Positions 49,778 to 58,673 are shown, counted from the first letter of the stretch. The stretch is 64,000 nt of DNA from CAXXHQ01 sp963665265 (GCA_963665265.2 OY762224.2:930001-994000); one strand, 5' to 3'. Program-made: numbers and translations. Notes: generated by a model from the letters alone, not told the origin.

Positions 49778-50308
49778 ATGGCTGATGATTGCAAGAAGGT
49801 AATCTATGTTTCGGCAAGCCCGATGCTCGGTATTTTAGCGTGGGGGTTAATTATCGGCGCCGTCGCCGGCGCCATTCTCGACGTGTTGTCGGGGTGGGGC
49901 GTTTTTCATAGCGGCTTCCCCATGCAAGACGCGATGGCGGCTCTCGTCGCCTCTGGCGCAACGAAGGGGGCCGCCTTCGGTCTCTTGGCCTCCGTCACAA
50001 TTCTGATCCCTCTGGCGGTCAAGTCGCAGGGAGCCGTTTCGTTCGTCTCCGGCTGGCGTTGCCTCGTCTTCGTCTACGCGACCGCGATCGGCGGCGGCGT
50101 CCTCTGCCTTCTCGTCGGCGGACTCGTTGGCGCAATTTTTTCCAGTCGTGAATTAGCGCAAATTCTTCCGTCATCGGGCGCATCGCTCGGCTTCTATGCG
50201 ACCGGCCTAGGGGCGATCGCCATCGTTTGCCTATTGATCTGCTACGACTGGGAAAATCTGAAAGACGAGCCGCCGCATGCTAAACCGGAAAGCAAAGAAG
50301 GCGCCTAG
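49778..50308 (+). CDS. Hypothetical four-helix membrane protein
   Basis: A 176-residue protein with four membrane segments (ILAWGLIIGAVAGAILDVL, GLLASVTILIPLAV, LVFVYATAIGGGVLCLLVGG, FYATGLGAIAIVCLLICYDW). The C-terminus is charged (ENLKDEPPHAKPESKEGA) and probably cytoplasmic. GAAGGA lies ten to fifteen bases before the ATG. No family is recognised. Its stop codon is immediately followed by a CCCTA-type repeat. Confidence 0.65.
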   Translation: MADDCKKVIYVSASPMLGILAWGLIIGAVAGAILDVLSGWGVFHSGFPMQDAMAALVASGATKGAAFGLLASVTILIPLAVKSQGAVSFVSGWRCLVFVYATAIGGGVLCLLVGGLVGAIFSSRELAQILPSSGASLGFYATGLGAIAIVCLLICYDWENLKDEPPHAKPESKEGA

Positions 50309-50348
50309 GTAGGATTGAGGGCGTAGGGGATCAGGTAGGGCATAGGGA
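50306..50348. repeat. CCCTA-type intergenic repeat, copy 6
   Basis: G-rich tract (TAGGTAGGATTGAGGGCGTA and CAGGTAGGGCATAGGG) beginning within the stop codon of the membrane protein gene, so CCCTA-type on the other strand. Confidence 0.6.
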
Positions 50349-50382
50349 CGCAACAGAATTTATGTCTACATAAGAACACGAA

Positions 50383-50475
50383 AAAGGATGAAGGAGGAGG
50401 GATGAAGGATGAAAGACTCGCACCTTCATCCTTTACTCGCTCTCTCCGCGTCCTCCGTGCCTCCGCGTGAACCTG
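50383..50475. repeat. Inverted repeat and CTCTGCG/CTCCGCG-type repeat, copy 3
   Basis: AAAGGATGAAGG at 50383-50394 pairs perfectly with CCTTCATCCTTT at 50423-50434, with GGATGAAGGATGAAAG between. CTCGCTCTCTCCGCGTCC and TCCGTGCCTCCGCGTGAACC follow at 50437-50472, a member of the CTCCGCG family. No gene is in this 276-base spacer. Confidence 0.55.
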
Positions 50476-50584
50476 CACTCCTTTGCGATCTTTCGCGGCC
50501 ATTCGTTTCCCAAGAAACGCGAGCGGCCTAGTTCTTTCAAACCAGGCCGGCGCGGTTTATCGCGTTATACCGCCGTACTCAGGC

Positions 50585-53500
50585 TTAGCCGAGCAACGAC
50601 AACACGTTTTGCGGGTTTTGATTGGCGATCTTCAAGACCGAGGTGCCGGATTGCACCAGAATTTGAGCACGGGTCAAGTTCGCGGTTTCGGCGGCGAAGT
50701 CGGCGTCTTCGACCATGCTCTTCGCCTCGGTCAACGCTTCGACCGTGCTGCTCAACGAACTGATGTTCGTTTCCAACGTGGTCGATTGCAACGTTCCCAA
50801 CTTGCCGCGAAGGGTTGTAATCTGGTTGATCGCCGCATCGACGATCGAAGCCGAGGCGGTCAAGTCGCCGCCCTTTAAGCTGTACTTCTCGCCGGAGGCC
50901 AAGTCGGCCAGCGATCCGGCGTCGTTCCCCAGCGTCGAGGCGGTCACGCTGTTGATGCCGATGACGACCTGTTGGTTCGAAACGACTTGGGTGCCCAATT
51001 GGAACTGGGCGCCGCCGCCGGTGATCGAGAAGTCGAGCGAATCGCCCGCCTTCATCGTATCGCTGAGCGAAATGCTCATCGACAGGGCCGAAGTCGAAAG
51101 CGAGGCGGTCAAGCCGGAGCCGACGGCCTTGATGCCGTTGATCGTCGCTTGAATGTCGGTTCCGCAAGCGGCGTTCGACGAAATGTTGTTTCCGTCGACG
51201 GTGGCGAACGAGCCGGTGGCGGTCGTAATCTTGACCGAGTTGGCCGAGCCGTAGTCGGCGGCCTGCAAGGTCAACTTGGCGGTCGAGGCGGCGTCTTTGT
51301 TCAATAGGCTCATCCCTTCTTGAACGCCGTCGCTGCCGGTTCCGCCGACGAGCGTTGCCGTATCGGTTTTGTAGACCACGCCGGTGGCGGCCGTTCGCGT
51401 CATCACCGAGTCGATGGTGAATTGCGACTTGACGGTATCGGAATTCCCCAAGGCGTCGTAGGCGTTGGCGATCGCGGCGGCGGTCGTATTGCCGTCCGAA
51501 ATGTTGACGGTCAAGGTCTTGGCCTTGTCGTCGTAGGCGAAGCTGACTTGGTTTGCGCCTGCCGAGGTCAAGGTGTCGGCGAAGACCACTTTCACGCCGT
51601 CGTAGGCCGAGCCTTTGGTCTTGGACGTCACGGCCAACTGCGAGGTTTGGCCGCCGCGAGCGATCGTGTTGCCTGTCGAGTAGGTCGGATTAAAGGTTGT
51701 GCCGTTCGACTTCAGATCAATATCCGACGTCGTGGCCGAGAGTTTGCCGGTCCCTTGGCTTGTGCTCGAATTCGTGACGACGAGTCCGAGGGCCTTGAGA
51801 TTTTCGTCGGTCGTCGAATTAAGGAACTTGATCAGGTCGTTGGCCGAAGTGGTCACGGCTCCGGTTGAATCGGTCGCCAGATTGATCGTTACCGTGCCTG
51901 TGGCCGTCGCATCGATTCCGGTCGTGCACAACGCGCCAGTAGGAGGAACGGTTGTTCCGAGATTGGATGCGCTCCAAAACTGATTGGCATAGGCGTCGTT
52001 GTTGATGAGATTGGCGATGTTCGCCGAGCTAAGTGCGTCGGCGGCGTTGGCGAAAATGTTCAACGTCTTGAATTGCTTGTCGTAGAGGACGAAGGAATTG
52101 CCAGAGCCAAGGGTATTGAACGCCACGGTCGTGCCGGCATATTCGGCCCCGACTTTTTTCGCAGAAAATGTGAGCGACGAGTTGGCCGCCGTCGATTGGA
52201 ACGTACCGGTGGCTTTGGCGACGTTCGAGACGTTGGCGCTCAAAGTCTGATTTGCCGTGCCGGCGACGAACGATAGTTTCACGTTCGGCGAGGTCGAGGG
52301 GGCAAGGATTTGTAAGTAGTTGTCGTCGGCGACCGTGCCGGTATAGGCGTATTGGCTAAAGAGATTGACCACGCCCGAGCCGTCGCTACCGGAAGCCAAG
52401 GAGACTTCCAAGGCGGCGTTGGCGGCTGAGTCGGCGGTGATGGCCGCGCGCACGGCGTTGGCCGTGGCGTTGGCGCTTACGAGTCCGCCGTCCGTCGCGC
52501 CCGAAGTCAAGCGACCGGAGGCGTTTGCGGATAGCGCTGCTACGTCTACTACCACGCCGCCTCCGCCTGGGCCGGTTGGCATCATGTCGAATTTGTTGAA
52601 GAATGACGGGTCGGAGATTCCCGCCCCAAGGACGTCTGACAAATCTGCGCCGGAGCCGACCGTAAGCGTGATCTTTTTCGCCGCCGTATCAACAGCCCAC
52701 GAAGCGGAACTCGGAGCGCCGCCGGAAGTTACGCTCAACGAGTAACCGTTCCAATCCTCGCCGTCTTGTACGCTCCTTAACATGAAACCGTTCGAGGAGC
52801 CGACGACGGAATCGATAACGAAAGCCATTGCGTCAGTCCTCTTCCAGACGGTCGATTCCAGGGAAACGGTCAGCGTTCCGGCGTTGGCGTCGTCGGAGTT
52901 CGTCGCCGGAGTAAAGGAGGCCGAGGTTGCGACGCCTGCCGTCGAGTTCAAAACGTACTTGACGTTGACGTTCGAGGCGTTGGCGCCGGTCTCGCGGCTC
53001 TTTATGTTCAAACCGCTGTTGGCGGCCGTGCCGGAGATGACCGCGTTGCCGGCCGAGTTGGCCACGTCGACCACGCCGTTCGAGACGACGGCCTCAACGC
53101 CGGTGGCGTCGGAATACGAATTGATCGACTTGGCGATCGTCGTCAACGACGAGTTGGCAGCTAACGAGATTTGGTCCGACGAGCCGTTGGCGCCCGAGAC
53201 CGTGATCTTCGTGTCGGTCGTGACGGTCGAACCGGAGTAGGTCAGCGAGGCCTTCGTGGCTTGGTCAGTCACCTTGACGCTGATCGCCCCTTTTTGCGTG
53301 CCGTTCGAGGCTTGGCTAATGTTGAGGCCCGAAACTTTCGAGCTATCGATGCCCGAGGTCGAGAAGGCCAAGCTGCCGTCCAACAGCGTGCGGCCTTGGA
53401 ACTCGGTCGTCGAAGCGACGCGGTTGATGGCTTGCAACGAGTCGTTGATTTGTTGTTGGTAGGCGTTGATCTGGTCAGAACTGAGCGTACCGTCGTTGGC

Positions 53501-53794
53501 CGCCGCGGAGATCAGCGTACGGATGTCGGTCAACATACCGCTGACTTCGCCCAAGGCGCTGTCGGCGGTCGAAATCATTTCGTTGGCCGTCTGCGAGTTG
53601 GTGATCGCTTGATTGGCGTTGGCGATGTCGCTTTTCAAGATTTCGCTGGAAATTAGTCCGGAAGGATCGTCTTTGCCGCTGTTAATGCGAAGACCGGTGC
53701 TCAAACGGGTGAGCGCCGTATTCAACTCGGCGTTGGATTTGGCCAAGGAATTTTGTGCCACAAGAGAGCTGACGTTCGTATTAATGCGGGTCAT
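50585..53794 (-). CDS. fliC: Giant flagellin
   Basis: A 1069-residue flagellin, roughly twice to four times the usual size. The N-terminal D0/D1 region is standard: MTRINTNVSSLVAQNSLAKS, LNTALTRLSTGLRINSGKDD, GLISSEILKSDIANANQAI. The C-terminal helix (MVEDADFAAETANLTRAQIL and SVLKIANQNPQNVLSLLG) closes the fold. The central 800 residues are Ser/Thr/Ala/Gly-rich beta domains (flagellin hypervariable insertions) and would make a thick, decorated filament. No other flagellar gene is in the window. The sigma-28 consensus was sought upstream and not found. The unusually long central part has no stop or frameshift. Confidence 0.95.
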   Translation of the reverse strand: MTRINTNVSSLVAQNSLAKSNAELNTALTRLSTGLRINSGKDDPSGLISSEILKSDIANANQAITNSQTANEMISTADSALGEVSGMLTDIRTLISAAANDGTLSSDQINAYQQQINDSLQAINRVASTTEFQGRTLLDGSLAFSTSGIDSSKVSGLNISQASNGTQKGAISVKVTDQATKASLTYSGSTVTTDTKITVSGANGSSDQISLAANSSLTTIAKSINSYSDATGVEAVVSNGVVDVANSAGNAVISGTAANSGLNIKSRETGANASNVNVKYVLNSTAGVATSASFTPATNSDDANAGTLTVSLESTVWKRTDAMAFVIDSVVGSSNGFMLRSVQDGEDWNGYSLSVTSGGAPSSASWAVDTAAKKITLTVGSGADLSDVLGAGISDPSFFNKFDMMPTGPGGGGVVVDVAALSANASGRLTSGATDGGLVSANATANAVRAAITADSAANAALEVSLASGSDGSGVVNLFSQYAYTGTVADDNYLQILAPSTSPNVKLSFVAGTANQTLSANVSNVAKATGTFQSTAANSSLTFSAKKVGAEYAGTTVAFNTLGSGNSFVLYDKQFKTLNIFANAADALSSANIANLINNDAYANQFWSASNLGTTVPPTGALCTTGIDATATGTVTINLATDSTGAVTTSANDLIKFLNSTTDENLKALGLVVTNSSTSQGTGKLSATTSDIDLKSNGTTFNPTYSTGNTIARGGQTSQLAVTSKTKGSAYDGVKVVFADTLTSAGANQVSFAYDDKAKTLTVNISDGNTTAAAIANAYDALGNSDTVKSQFTIDSVMTRTAATGVVYKTDTATLVGGTGSDGVQEGMSLLNKDAASTAKLTLQAADYGSANSVKITTATGSFATVDGNNISSNAACGTDIQATINGIKAVGSGLTASLSTSALSMSISLSDTMKAGDSLDFSITGGGAQFQLGTQVVSNQQVVIGINSVTASTLGNDAGSLADLASGEKYSLKGGDLTASASIVDAAINQITTLRGKLGTLQSTTLETNISSLSSTVEALTEAKSMVEDADFAAETANLTRAQILVQSGTSVLKIANQNPQNVLSLLG

Positions 53795-54245
53795 GTTGGC
53801 TCGTCTTTTCTAAGAAACAGGAAACTCTTCTTCGGATCGTGAGGAAAACGTTTTCCGAATCGAGCTTTTCCGAAAACCGCTTCCGGGGCTGTTGGAAGGA
53901 GGCTTTCGACGGGGAGTATATGCAAGTTGTCGTCCGCCGAGCGCGATTAGCGAGACCATGCTGCCGCAAACCGCTGTTCTCCACGGAACTTCATAAGATC
54001 ATCGTGTGGCCCCCCCCTGGGAATCCGGTTAAAATCATGTTGATTCAGCCGAATAAAGCGGATCGAGAAGCTTTTTTGTCGGCAACTTCGGAAAAGTCAG
54101 CCCAGATTGCGGTTGAAAGAGAGGAGAACCGCGATGCCGTTGTGATCGGAGCAAGAAAATTTACGAGCGGAAAACCTTCGCAGGTAACGGCTTGTCCGGG
54201 AAAGGTTTAAGGACAGTTTTGGTAGAAAAAATCTCGGTTTTGCGC
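53795..54245. other. Intergenic region upstream of the flagellin gene
   Basis: Lies between the flagellin start and the ABC transporter end. It holds a 14-base perfect palindrome, GGAAAACGTTTTCC, at 53843-53856, about 50 bases upstream of the flagellin start, a possible operator. A 123-codon plus-strand frame at 53839-54210 is not gene-like. No clear promoter. Confidence 0.4.
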
Positions 54246-56249
54246 TTACGCCGTTTGACGCAAATCCTCGAATTGGATTTGATGCAGACGTCCGTAGAGC
54301 GAGCAGCGAGCGAGAAGTTCTTCGTGGCGACCGACGTCGATGATCCGTCCGTCCTGCATGACGATGATTCGATCGGCCAGCGCCAAGATGGAGAGCCGAT
54401 GCGTAACGATGATCGTCGTGCGGTTGCGGACGAATTTTTCCAGCGTCTTTTGGATCGCTTGTTCGCTTTCCAAATCGACTTGGCTGGTCGCTTCGTCGAG
54501 GATCAGAATGGACGGATTGCGGAGGATGGCTCTGGCCAAGGCGATGCGTTGACGCTGACCGCCGGAAAGACGGTTGCCGAGCGCTCCGGCGTCGGTGTCG
54601 TAGCCTTGCGGCAAATCGCGTTCGATGAAGCTGTGGGCATGGGCTTGCTTGGCGGCTTCGATCGCCTCTTCGCGGGTGGCGTGAGGGGAGCCGTAGCGGA
54701 TGTTATTCAAAATCGTGTCTTCAAACAAAACGGTCTCTTGGGTGACGAGTCCGATCTGTCGACGTAGATCTTGCATTCGCATTTCGGTCAACGGAACGCC
54801 GTCGAGGCGGATTTGTCCGGAGTCGGGATCGGCGAAGCGAGGAACGAGATGCGTGAGAGTGCTTTTTCCGCAACCGTTCGGGCCGACGATGGCGATCGTT
54901 TCGCCCGCGCGAACGTTCAGGTTGAGATCGTGCAAAATCGTTTTGCCCGGCACGTAGCCGAACTTCACTTTATCGAAAACTAAGTGCAGATGGTGGCGCG
55001 TGATCGGGACGGGCGTTTTGGGATCGACCGTTTTCGGCTCACGTTCCAGACGGGAGAATATGCGGTCGCAGGCCGCCGTTCCCCCTTGAAGGCGACTAAA
55101 GACGTCGGAAAATTTGCGAAGCGGATCGGCCGCACCGATCAGGAAGCCGAAAAACAGCAGCAGCGATTCCAGCTCCATGGGGCGTTCGCTCATCCGAAGC
55201 CCCAGGAGATGCGTTTGATGGTTGAGGACCATCCACGCTCCGGCACAAATCGCCACGCTCACGGCGGCGATGCCGACCGTTTCGGTCATCGGATGGACGA
55301 GGGAATCATAGGCCGAAATCCGGATCGCCTTGCGCAGGTATCCCTTCGTATTGTTATGGAAACGACGGCGTTCTTGCCGTTCGTTCGTGAACGCTTTGAC
55401 GATTTTAATACTGCGGAAGACTTCTTCGAGGGTTCCGAACATGCCGGCCATTTCTTCCATCGCTCGGCGATTCGCTCGTTTGAGCGACTTGGCCAACCAC
55501 TGAATCAGGTAGCCGGCAACGGGGGCCACGACCATCGAGAGCAGCAGGAGCCGCCAGCTAATGACCGCCGCACCGATCAAGCAGGCGATCAGCTTCAGCG
55601 GTTCGCGGATCATTTTTCCGAAGAGCGTTTCGACTCCGACGCCGACTTGGTTCATGTCATTGGTGAATCGGCTCATAAGATCGGCGGTGCCGTCTTCGCC
55701 GAAGGCCGCGAGGTCCATGCCCAACGTGCGACGGAAGAAAAGCATGCGGAGATCGTAGGTCGCTAGTTGCGACATTCGTGCGGAAAGCACGCTATTGGCG
55801 ACAAGAAATAGGTCTTTAACGATCGTGCTAAACAGCAGTATCGAAAGCACGAACACGATCGTTTTGAAGGGATCGTGCGGCAAGTATTGTTCGACGTAAG
55901 GTTGGGCGAACTGATAGGCGGCAAGGGCTTTTTTCTCGAAGCCGAGGAAGAGGGTCTTGTCGGCGATCGTTTTTTCGAGGTTCGATTTTTCCTCGCCGAC
56001 GGCTGCCGATGCTTGAGTCGTGAGCGCGTCGATCTCGGCCGACTTATCGGCGATCTTTTTTTCGCAGGCGGCGATTTCTTTGGCTACCCAATGTTGAACC
56101 GATTCGCCTTTGAGGAGAACTTGCATGATCGGGTAGACGCCGCCGATGTTTCCGCCCCAGAGAACGGCCACGGCCAAGGCGCAGAAGATCGACCCCATAA
56201 AGGTCCAGCGATACCGCATGGCCATGCGTAAGACTTTATTGAAATTCAT
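54246..56249 (-). CDS. MsbA-like ABC exporter with extracytoplasmic coiled-coil insert
   Basis: A 667-residue half-transporter with membrane and ATPase domains in one chain. TM1 is in FMGSIFCALAVAVLWGGNI. Between TM1 and TM2 (residues about 50-120) lies an extra charged helical segment (EIAACEKKIADKSAEIDALT and SNLEKTIADKT) that looks like a coiled coil outside the membrane. The ATPase has Walker A IVGPNGCGKSTLTHLV, signature RLSGGQRQRIALARAIL, Walker B LILDEATSQVD and the switch His in IIVTHRLSIL. It resembles the lipid A/multidrug exporters, and a cell-envelope lipid is the most likely cargo. It is monocistronic here. The start is ATG 56249. Confidence 0.93.
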   Translation of the reverse strand: MNFNKVLRMAMRYRWTFMGSIFCALAVAVLWGGNIGGVYPIMQVLLKGESVQHWVAKEIAACEKKIADKSAEIDALTTQASAAVGEEKSNLEKTIADKTLFLGFEKKALAAYQFAQPYVEQYLPHDPFKTIVFVLSILLFSTIVKDLFLVANSVLSARMSQLATYDLRMLFFRRTLGMDLAAFGEDGTADLMSRFTNDMNQVGVGVETLFGKMIREPLKLIACLIGAAVISWRLLLLSMVVAPVAGYLIQWLAKSLKRANRRAMEEMAGMFGTLEEVFRSIKIVKAFTNERQERRRFHNNTKGYLRKAIRISAYDSLVHPMTETVGIAAVSVAICAGAWMVLNHQTHLLGLRMSERPMELESLLLFFGFLIGAADPLRKFSDVFSRLQGGTAACDRIFSRLEREPKTVDPKTPVPITRHHLHLVFDKVKFGYVPGKTILHDLNLNVRAGETIAIVGPNGCGKSTLTHLVPRFADPDSGQIRLDGVPLTEMRMQDLRRQIGLVTQETVLFEDTILNNIRYGSPHATREEAIEAAKQAHAHSFIERDLPQGYDTDAGALGNRLSGGQRQRIALARAILRNPSILILDEATSQVDLESEQAIQKTLEKFVRNRTTIIVTHRLSILALADRIIVMQDGRIIDVGRHEELLARCSLYGRLHQIQFEDLRQTA

Positions 56250-56515
56250 GTTGCGTATTTCTTTCGCGGCAAGCCTAGTATTTAAATGGTGCGATAGGAA
56301 GCGACTGCCGGATAAACGTTCAGAGCGTTTTTTCTCTGGCGACGCGCGCTATCTCTCTACCGAAGTGGGACTTATATCAAAATCATGCGATGCGACCAAG
56401 GGCAATCCGGTCTGAACGACGATAGTTTCCCGCTTTTTCGTAAACTACGCAGTCTAGCGACGTGTCGGAGGGTGTATCTATTGCACGTTGGTCCGATATT
56501 CGTTTTATTGGGGAA

Positions 56516-57847
56516 ATGGATTATCGGAATAAAAGTGTGACGATCATGGGGCTGGGACGATTTGGCGGCGGCGTGGGGGCTGCGCGCTGGTTCACGCGGC
56601 AAGGCGCCCAGGTTACCGTGACCGATTTGGCTTCTGAAGCCGACCTAGCCGAGTCACTTTCCCAATTGGCCGACGAACCGATTGCCGCTTTTCACCTTGG
56701 CGGGCATTGCGAAGAGGATTTTCGCTCGGCCGACCTTGTCGTGGTCAACCCGGCGGTCAAACCGGGGAATCCCTTTCTGAAAATTGCCGAACGACGCGGA
56801 ACGCCCGTCGTGACCGAAATCGAGGTTTTTCTCCGCCAGTGTCCCGGGCGAATTATCGGCGTCACCGGCTCGAACGGGAAATCGACGACGACGGCGATGA
56901 TCGCCGGCATTCTTCGCGCGGCAGGTCGAAAGGTGTGGCTGGGGGGAAACCTGGGGGGGAGTCTTTTGGAGCGCCTTCCGCAAATCGGCGAGGAAGACTT
57001 TGTCGCCCTCGAAATTAGCAGTTTTCAGCTTTGGCGAATGACCGATGCGGTCAAGATGCCGCATGTGGCGGTCGTCACGAATTTCACGCCGAATCATCTC
57101 GATTGGCATGGTTCGTCGGCGGAATATGCGGCGGCGAAACGACGGTTGCTTCTCGGTCAGACGGCCGAAGATTACGTCGTTCTGAATCCGCTCGACGCCG
57201 AAGTAGCGGCATGGGCGAGCGATGCGAAAGGACAAATTTTGCCGCTTTATCCTACCGAAAAAATTCCGAAATTAGGCGTGCCCGGCGAGCATAATCGAAC
57301 GAACGCCGCATTGGCGGCGACTGCGGCGACGGCGTTCGAGTGCGAGGATGAATCGATCCGAAGCGGGCTGGAACAGTATCGAGCGCTTCCGCAACGCTTG
57401 GAGCTATGCGCGATGATCGACGGCCGACGATTTTATAATGACTCGTCAGCCACCACTCCGGAGTCGACGATCGTCGCGCTTGAAACGCTTACCGAGCCTA
57501 TTTGGTTATTGATTGGGGGCAAGAACAAAGGGTTTGATTTTACCCAGCTTGCCGAAATTTGCGCGAAGCGAGCAATCGGTATTGCTGTTTTCGGCGCGTG
57601 TCGCAAAGAATTGCACGCGGCGGTCGAGAAGCCCGTCTCGCGAAAGCCGCATCGAGAAAACAGCTTGTTTTGCGAATCTTTTGAGCGACTTGAAGAAGCG
57701 TTCGATTGGTGTTGGAGCCGATCACGGCCGGGCGATGCGGTTCTCCTTTCACCTGCTTGCGCGAGTACGGATCAATTTCAAAACTATCAGTGTCGCGGTC
57801 GGCGTTTCGTAGAATTAGTTGATGCGATCGCGCATCAAACTCACTAA
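56516..57847 (+). CDS. murD: UDP-N-acetylmuramoylalanine-D-glutamate ligase
   Basis: A 443-residue Mur ligase that adds D-Glu to UDP-MurNAc-L-Ala in peptidoglycan synthesis. The start is ATG 56516, just after GGGGAA; a GTG at 56462 gives a longer form without similarity. Motifs are IMGLGRFGGGVGAARW, the ATP loop GVTGSNGKSTTTAMI, EISSFQLW, TNFTPNHLDWHG, GEHNRTNAALA and the late YNDSSATTPES with LLIGGKNKGFDF. The gene sits outside any division cluster. It supports the now accepted view that planctomycetes make peptidoglycan. Confidence 0.96.
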   Translation: MDYRNKSVTIMGLGRFGGGVGAARWFTRQGAQVTVTDLASEADLAESLSQLADEPIAAFHLGGHCEEDFRSADLVVVNPAVKPGNPFLKIAERRGTPVVTEIEVFLRQCPGRIIGVTGSNGKSTTTAMIAGILRAAGRKVWLGGNLGGSLLERLPQIGEEDFVALEISSFQLWRMTDAVKMPHVAVVTNFTPNHLDWHGSSAEYAAAKRRLLLGQTAEDYVVLNPLDAEVAAWASDAKGQILPLYPTEKIPKLGVPGEHNRTNAALAATAATAFECEDESIRSGLEQYRALPQRLELCAMIDGRRFYNDSSATTPESTIVALETLTEPIWLLIGGKNKGFDFTQLAEICAKRAIGIAVFGACRKELHAAVEKPVSRKPHRENSLFCESFERLEEAFDWCWSRSRPGDAVLLSPACASTDQFQNYQCRGRRFVELVDAIAHQTH

Positions 57848-57950
57848 CGTATCTATGATCGAATCGCGTCGAAGTCGGTTGAGCATCTTACTTGAACGTT
57901 ACAAGCGGAGCATGAAAGAGGGCGGATCGAAGTCCGGCTAAAGGCTTCTC

Positions 57951-57978
57951 TTGACAAACGCGCATGGAATAGTATAGA
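57951..57978 (+). promoter_or_regulatory. Strong sigma-70-type promoter of the candidate small RNA
   Basis: TTGACA at 57951-57956 (perfect -35), 16-base spacer, TATAGA at 57973-57978. Transcription would start near 57985. Confidence 0.65.
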
Positions 57979-57984
57979 AATGCT

Positions 57985-58097
57985 TTTAGTTGAAGGTGCA
58001 ACTGCTTTCAACGCAATTGCCTTGAGGACGATGACGGTCGGAGTTCCTTGTTGGAACGTAAGACGACGCTGGGAGTCATCGCTTCGAGGCTTTTTTT
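57985..58097 (+). ncRNA. Candidate small RNA or transcription attenuator, unassigned
   Basis: A short unit of about 110 nt between the promoter at 57951 and a seven-T run at 58091-58097. It has a first hairpin (GTTGAAG/CTTTCAAC, about 57989-58012). A second, rod-like hairpin has a 16-pair outer stem (58019-58035 with 58075-58090, one bulge). Inside it GTCG pairs with CGAC, and GTTCC (58043-58047) pairs with GGAAC (58053-58057) around a TTGTT loop. It does not match the SRP RNA, tmRNA, 6S RNA or riboswitch motifs I know. The downstream cupin start is 190 bases further on. It could be a trans-acting small RNA or a leader that controls the next gene. Confidence 0.45.
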
Positions 58098-58219
58098 ATG
58101 CGCGTGGGGCGACGGCGATGGAAAATTGTCAGGGCTCGTCCGGATATCGTTCCTCTCAAGGGCGCGGTGAAGCAGGAAAATCGCGGCGTTTCGTTGTGCT
58201 GTCACGACGCATTTTTCCC

Positions 58220-58228
58220 TGATATAAT
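58220..58228 (+). promoter_or_regulatory. Extended -10 promoter of the cupin gene
   Basis: TGATATAAT (TGn followed by a perfect TATAAT) 61 bases before ATG 58290. No clear -35, as is usual for the extended -10 class. Confidence 0.4.
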
Positions 58229-58289
58229 GGGCGTTATTGTCGGCCGCAGACCATTTTCAAGCTCTACTCCCACGCCCGAGTTCCTTATC

Positions 58290-58673
58290 ATGAAAGTCAT
58301 TCACTACTCCGAAGTGACGGCGACCCCCGTCCAAATGGAAGGGGCGGTCGGTTGTCAAATTCGATGTCTTATCGGTCAAGATGACGGAGCGCCGAGTTTT
58401 TCCATGCGCCATTTTGAAGTGGCGCCCGGCGGGCATACTCCGCTGCACACCCACGGTTACGAACACGAGGTTTTCATTCTGGAAGGTTCCGGCGAACTTA
58501 CGGCCGACGGAAAGAAATTTCCGCTTCAGCCGGGAATGACGATCTACGTCGATCCGAACGCGATGCACCAATTCCGCAATGTCGGAGCGACGACGCTCAA
58601 GTTTTTGTGTCTGATCCCCCTTCCGCTACGCGGGCTGGGCGGCAATTGCGTCGCCGCCTGCGGCTGCGGGTAG
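58290..58673 (+). CDS. Small cupin-domain protein
   Basis: A 127-residue single-cupin protein starting at ATG 58290 (MKVIHYSEVTATPVQMEGAV). The metal-binding motif 1 is PLHTHGYEHEVFILEGSGEL, with three His and one Glu placed as in the family. Motif 2 is MTIYVDPNAMHQFRNVG, with the last His. The C-terminal tail is Cys-rich (GGNCVAACGCG), which is odd for a simple cupin and could bind an extra metal. The reaction is unknown; relatives include dioxygenases, isomerases and sensors. Confidence 0.88.
   Translation: MKVIHYSEVTATPVQMEGAVGCQIRCLIGQDDGAPSFSMRHFEVAPGGHTPLHTHGYEHEVFILEGSGELTADGKKFPLQPGMTIYVDPNAMHQFRNVGATTLKFLCLIPLPLRGLGGNCVAACGCG

Larger units (their letters stand above)
57848..58289. 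other. Intergenic region with a candidate small RNA
   Basis: Holds a promoter at 57951-57978, a structured RNA locus ending in a T-run (57985-58097) and an extended -10 site at 58220-58228, all listed separately. No gene is seen. Confidence 0.6.

Noticed and set aside
53839..54210. 123-codon plus-strand frame upstream of flagellin
   Set aside because: It spans a palindrome and a C-run with no gene-like features; it is likely chance in the flagellin promoter region.
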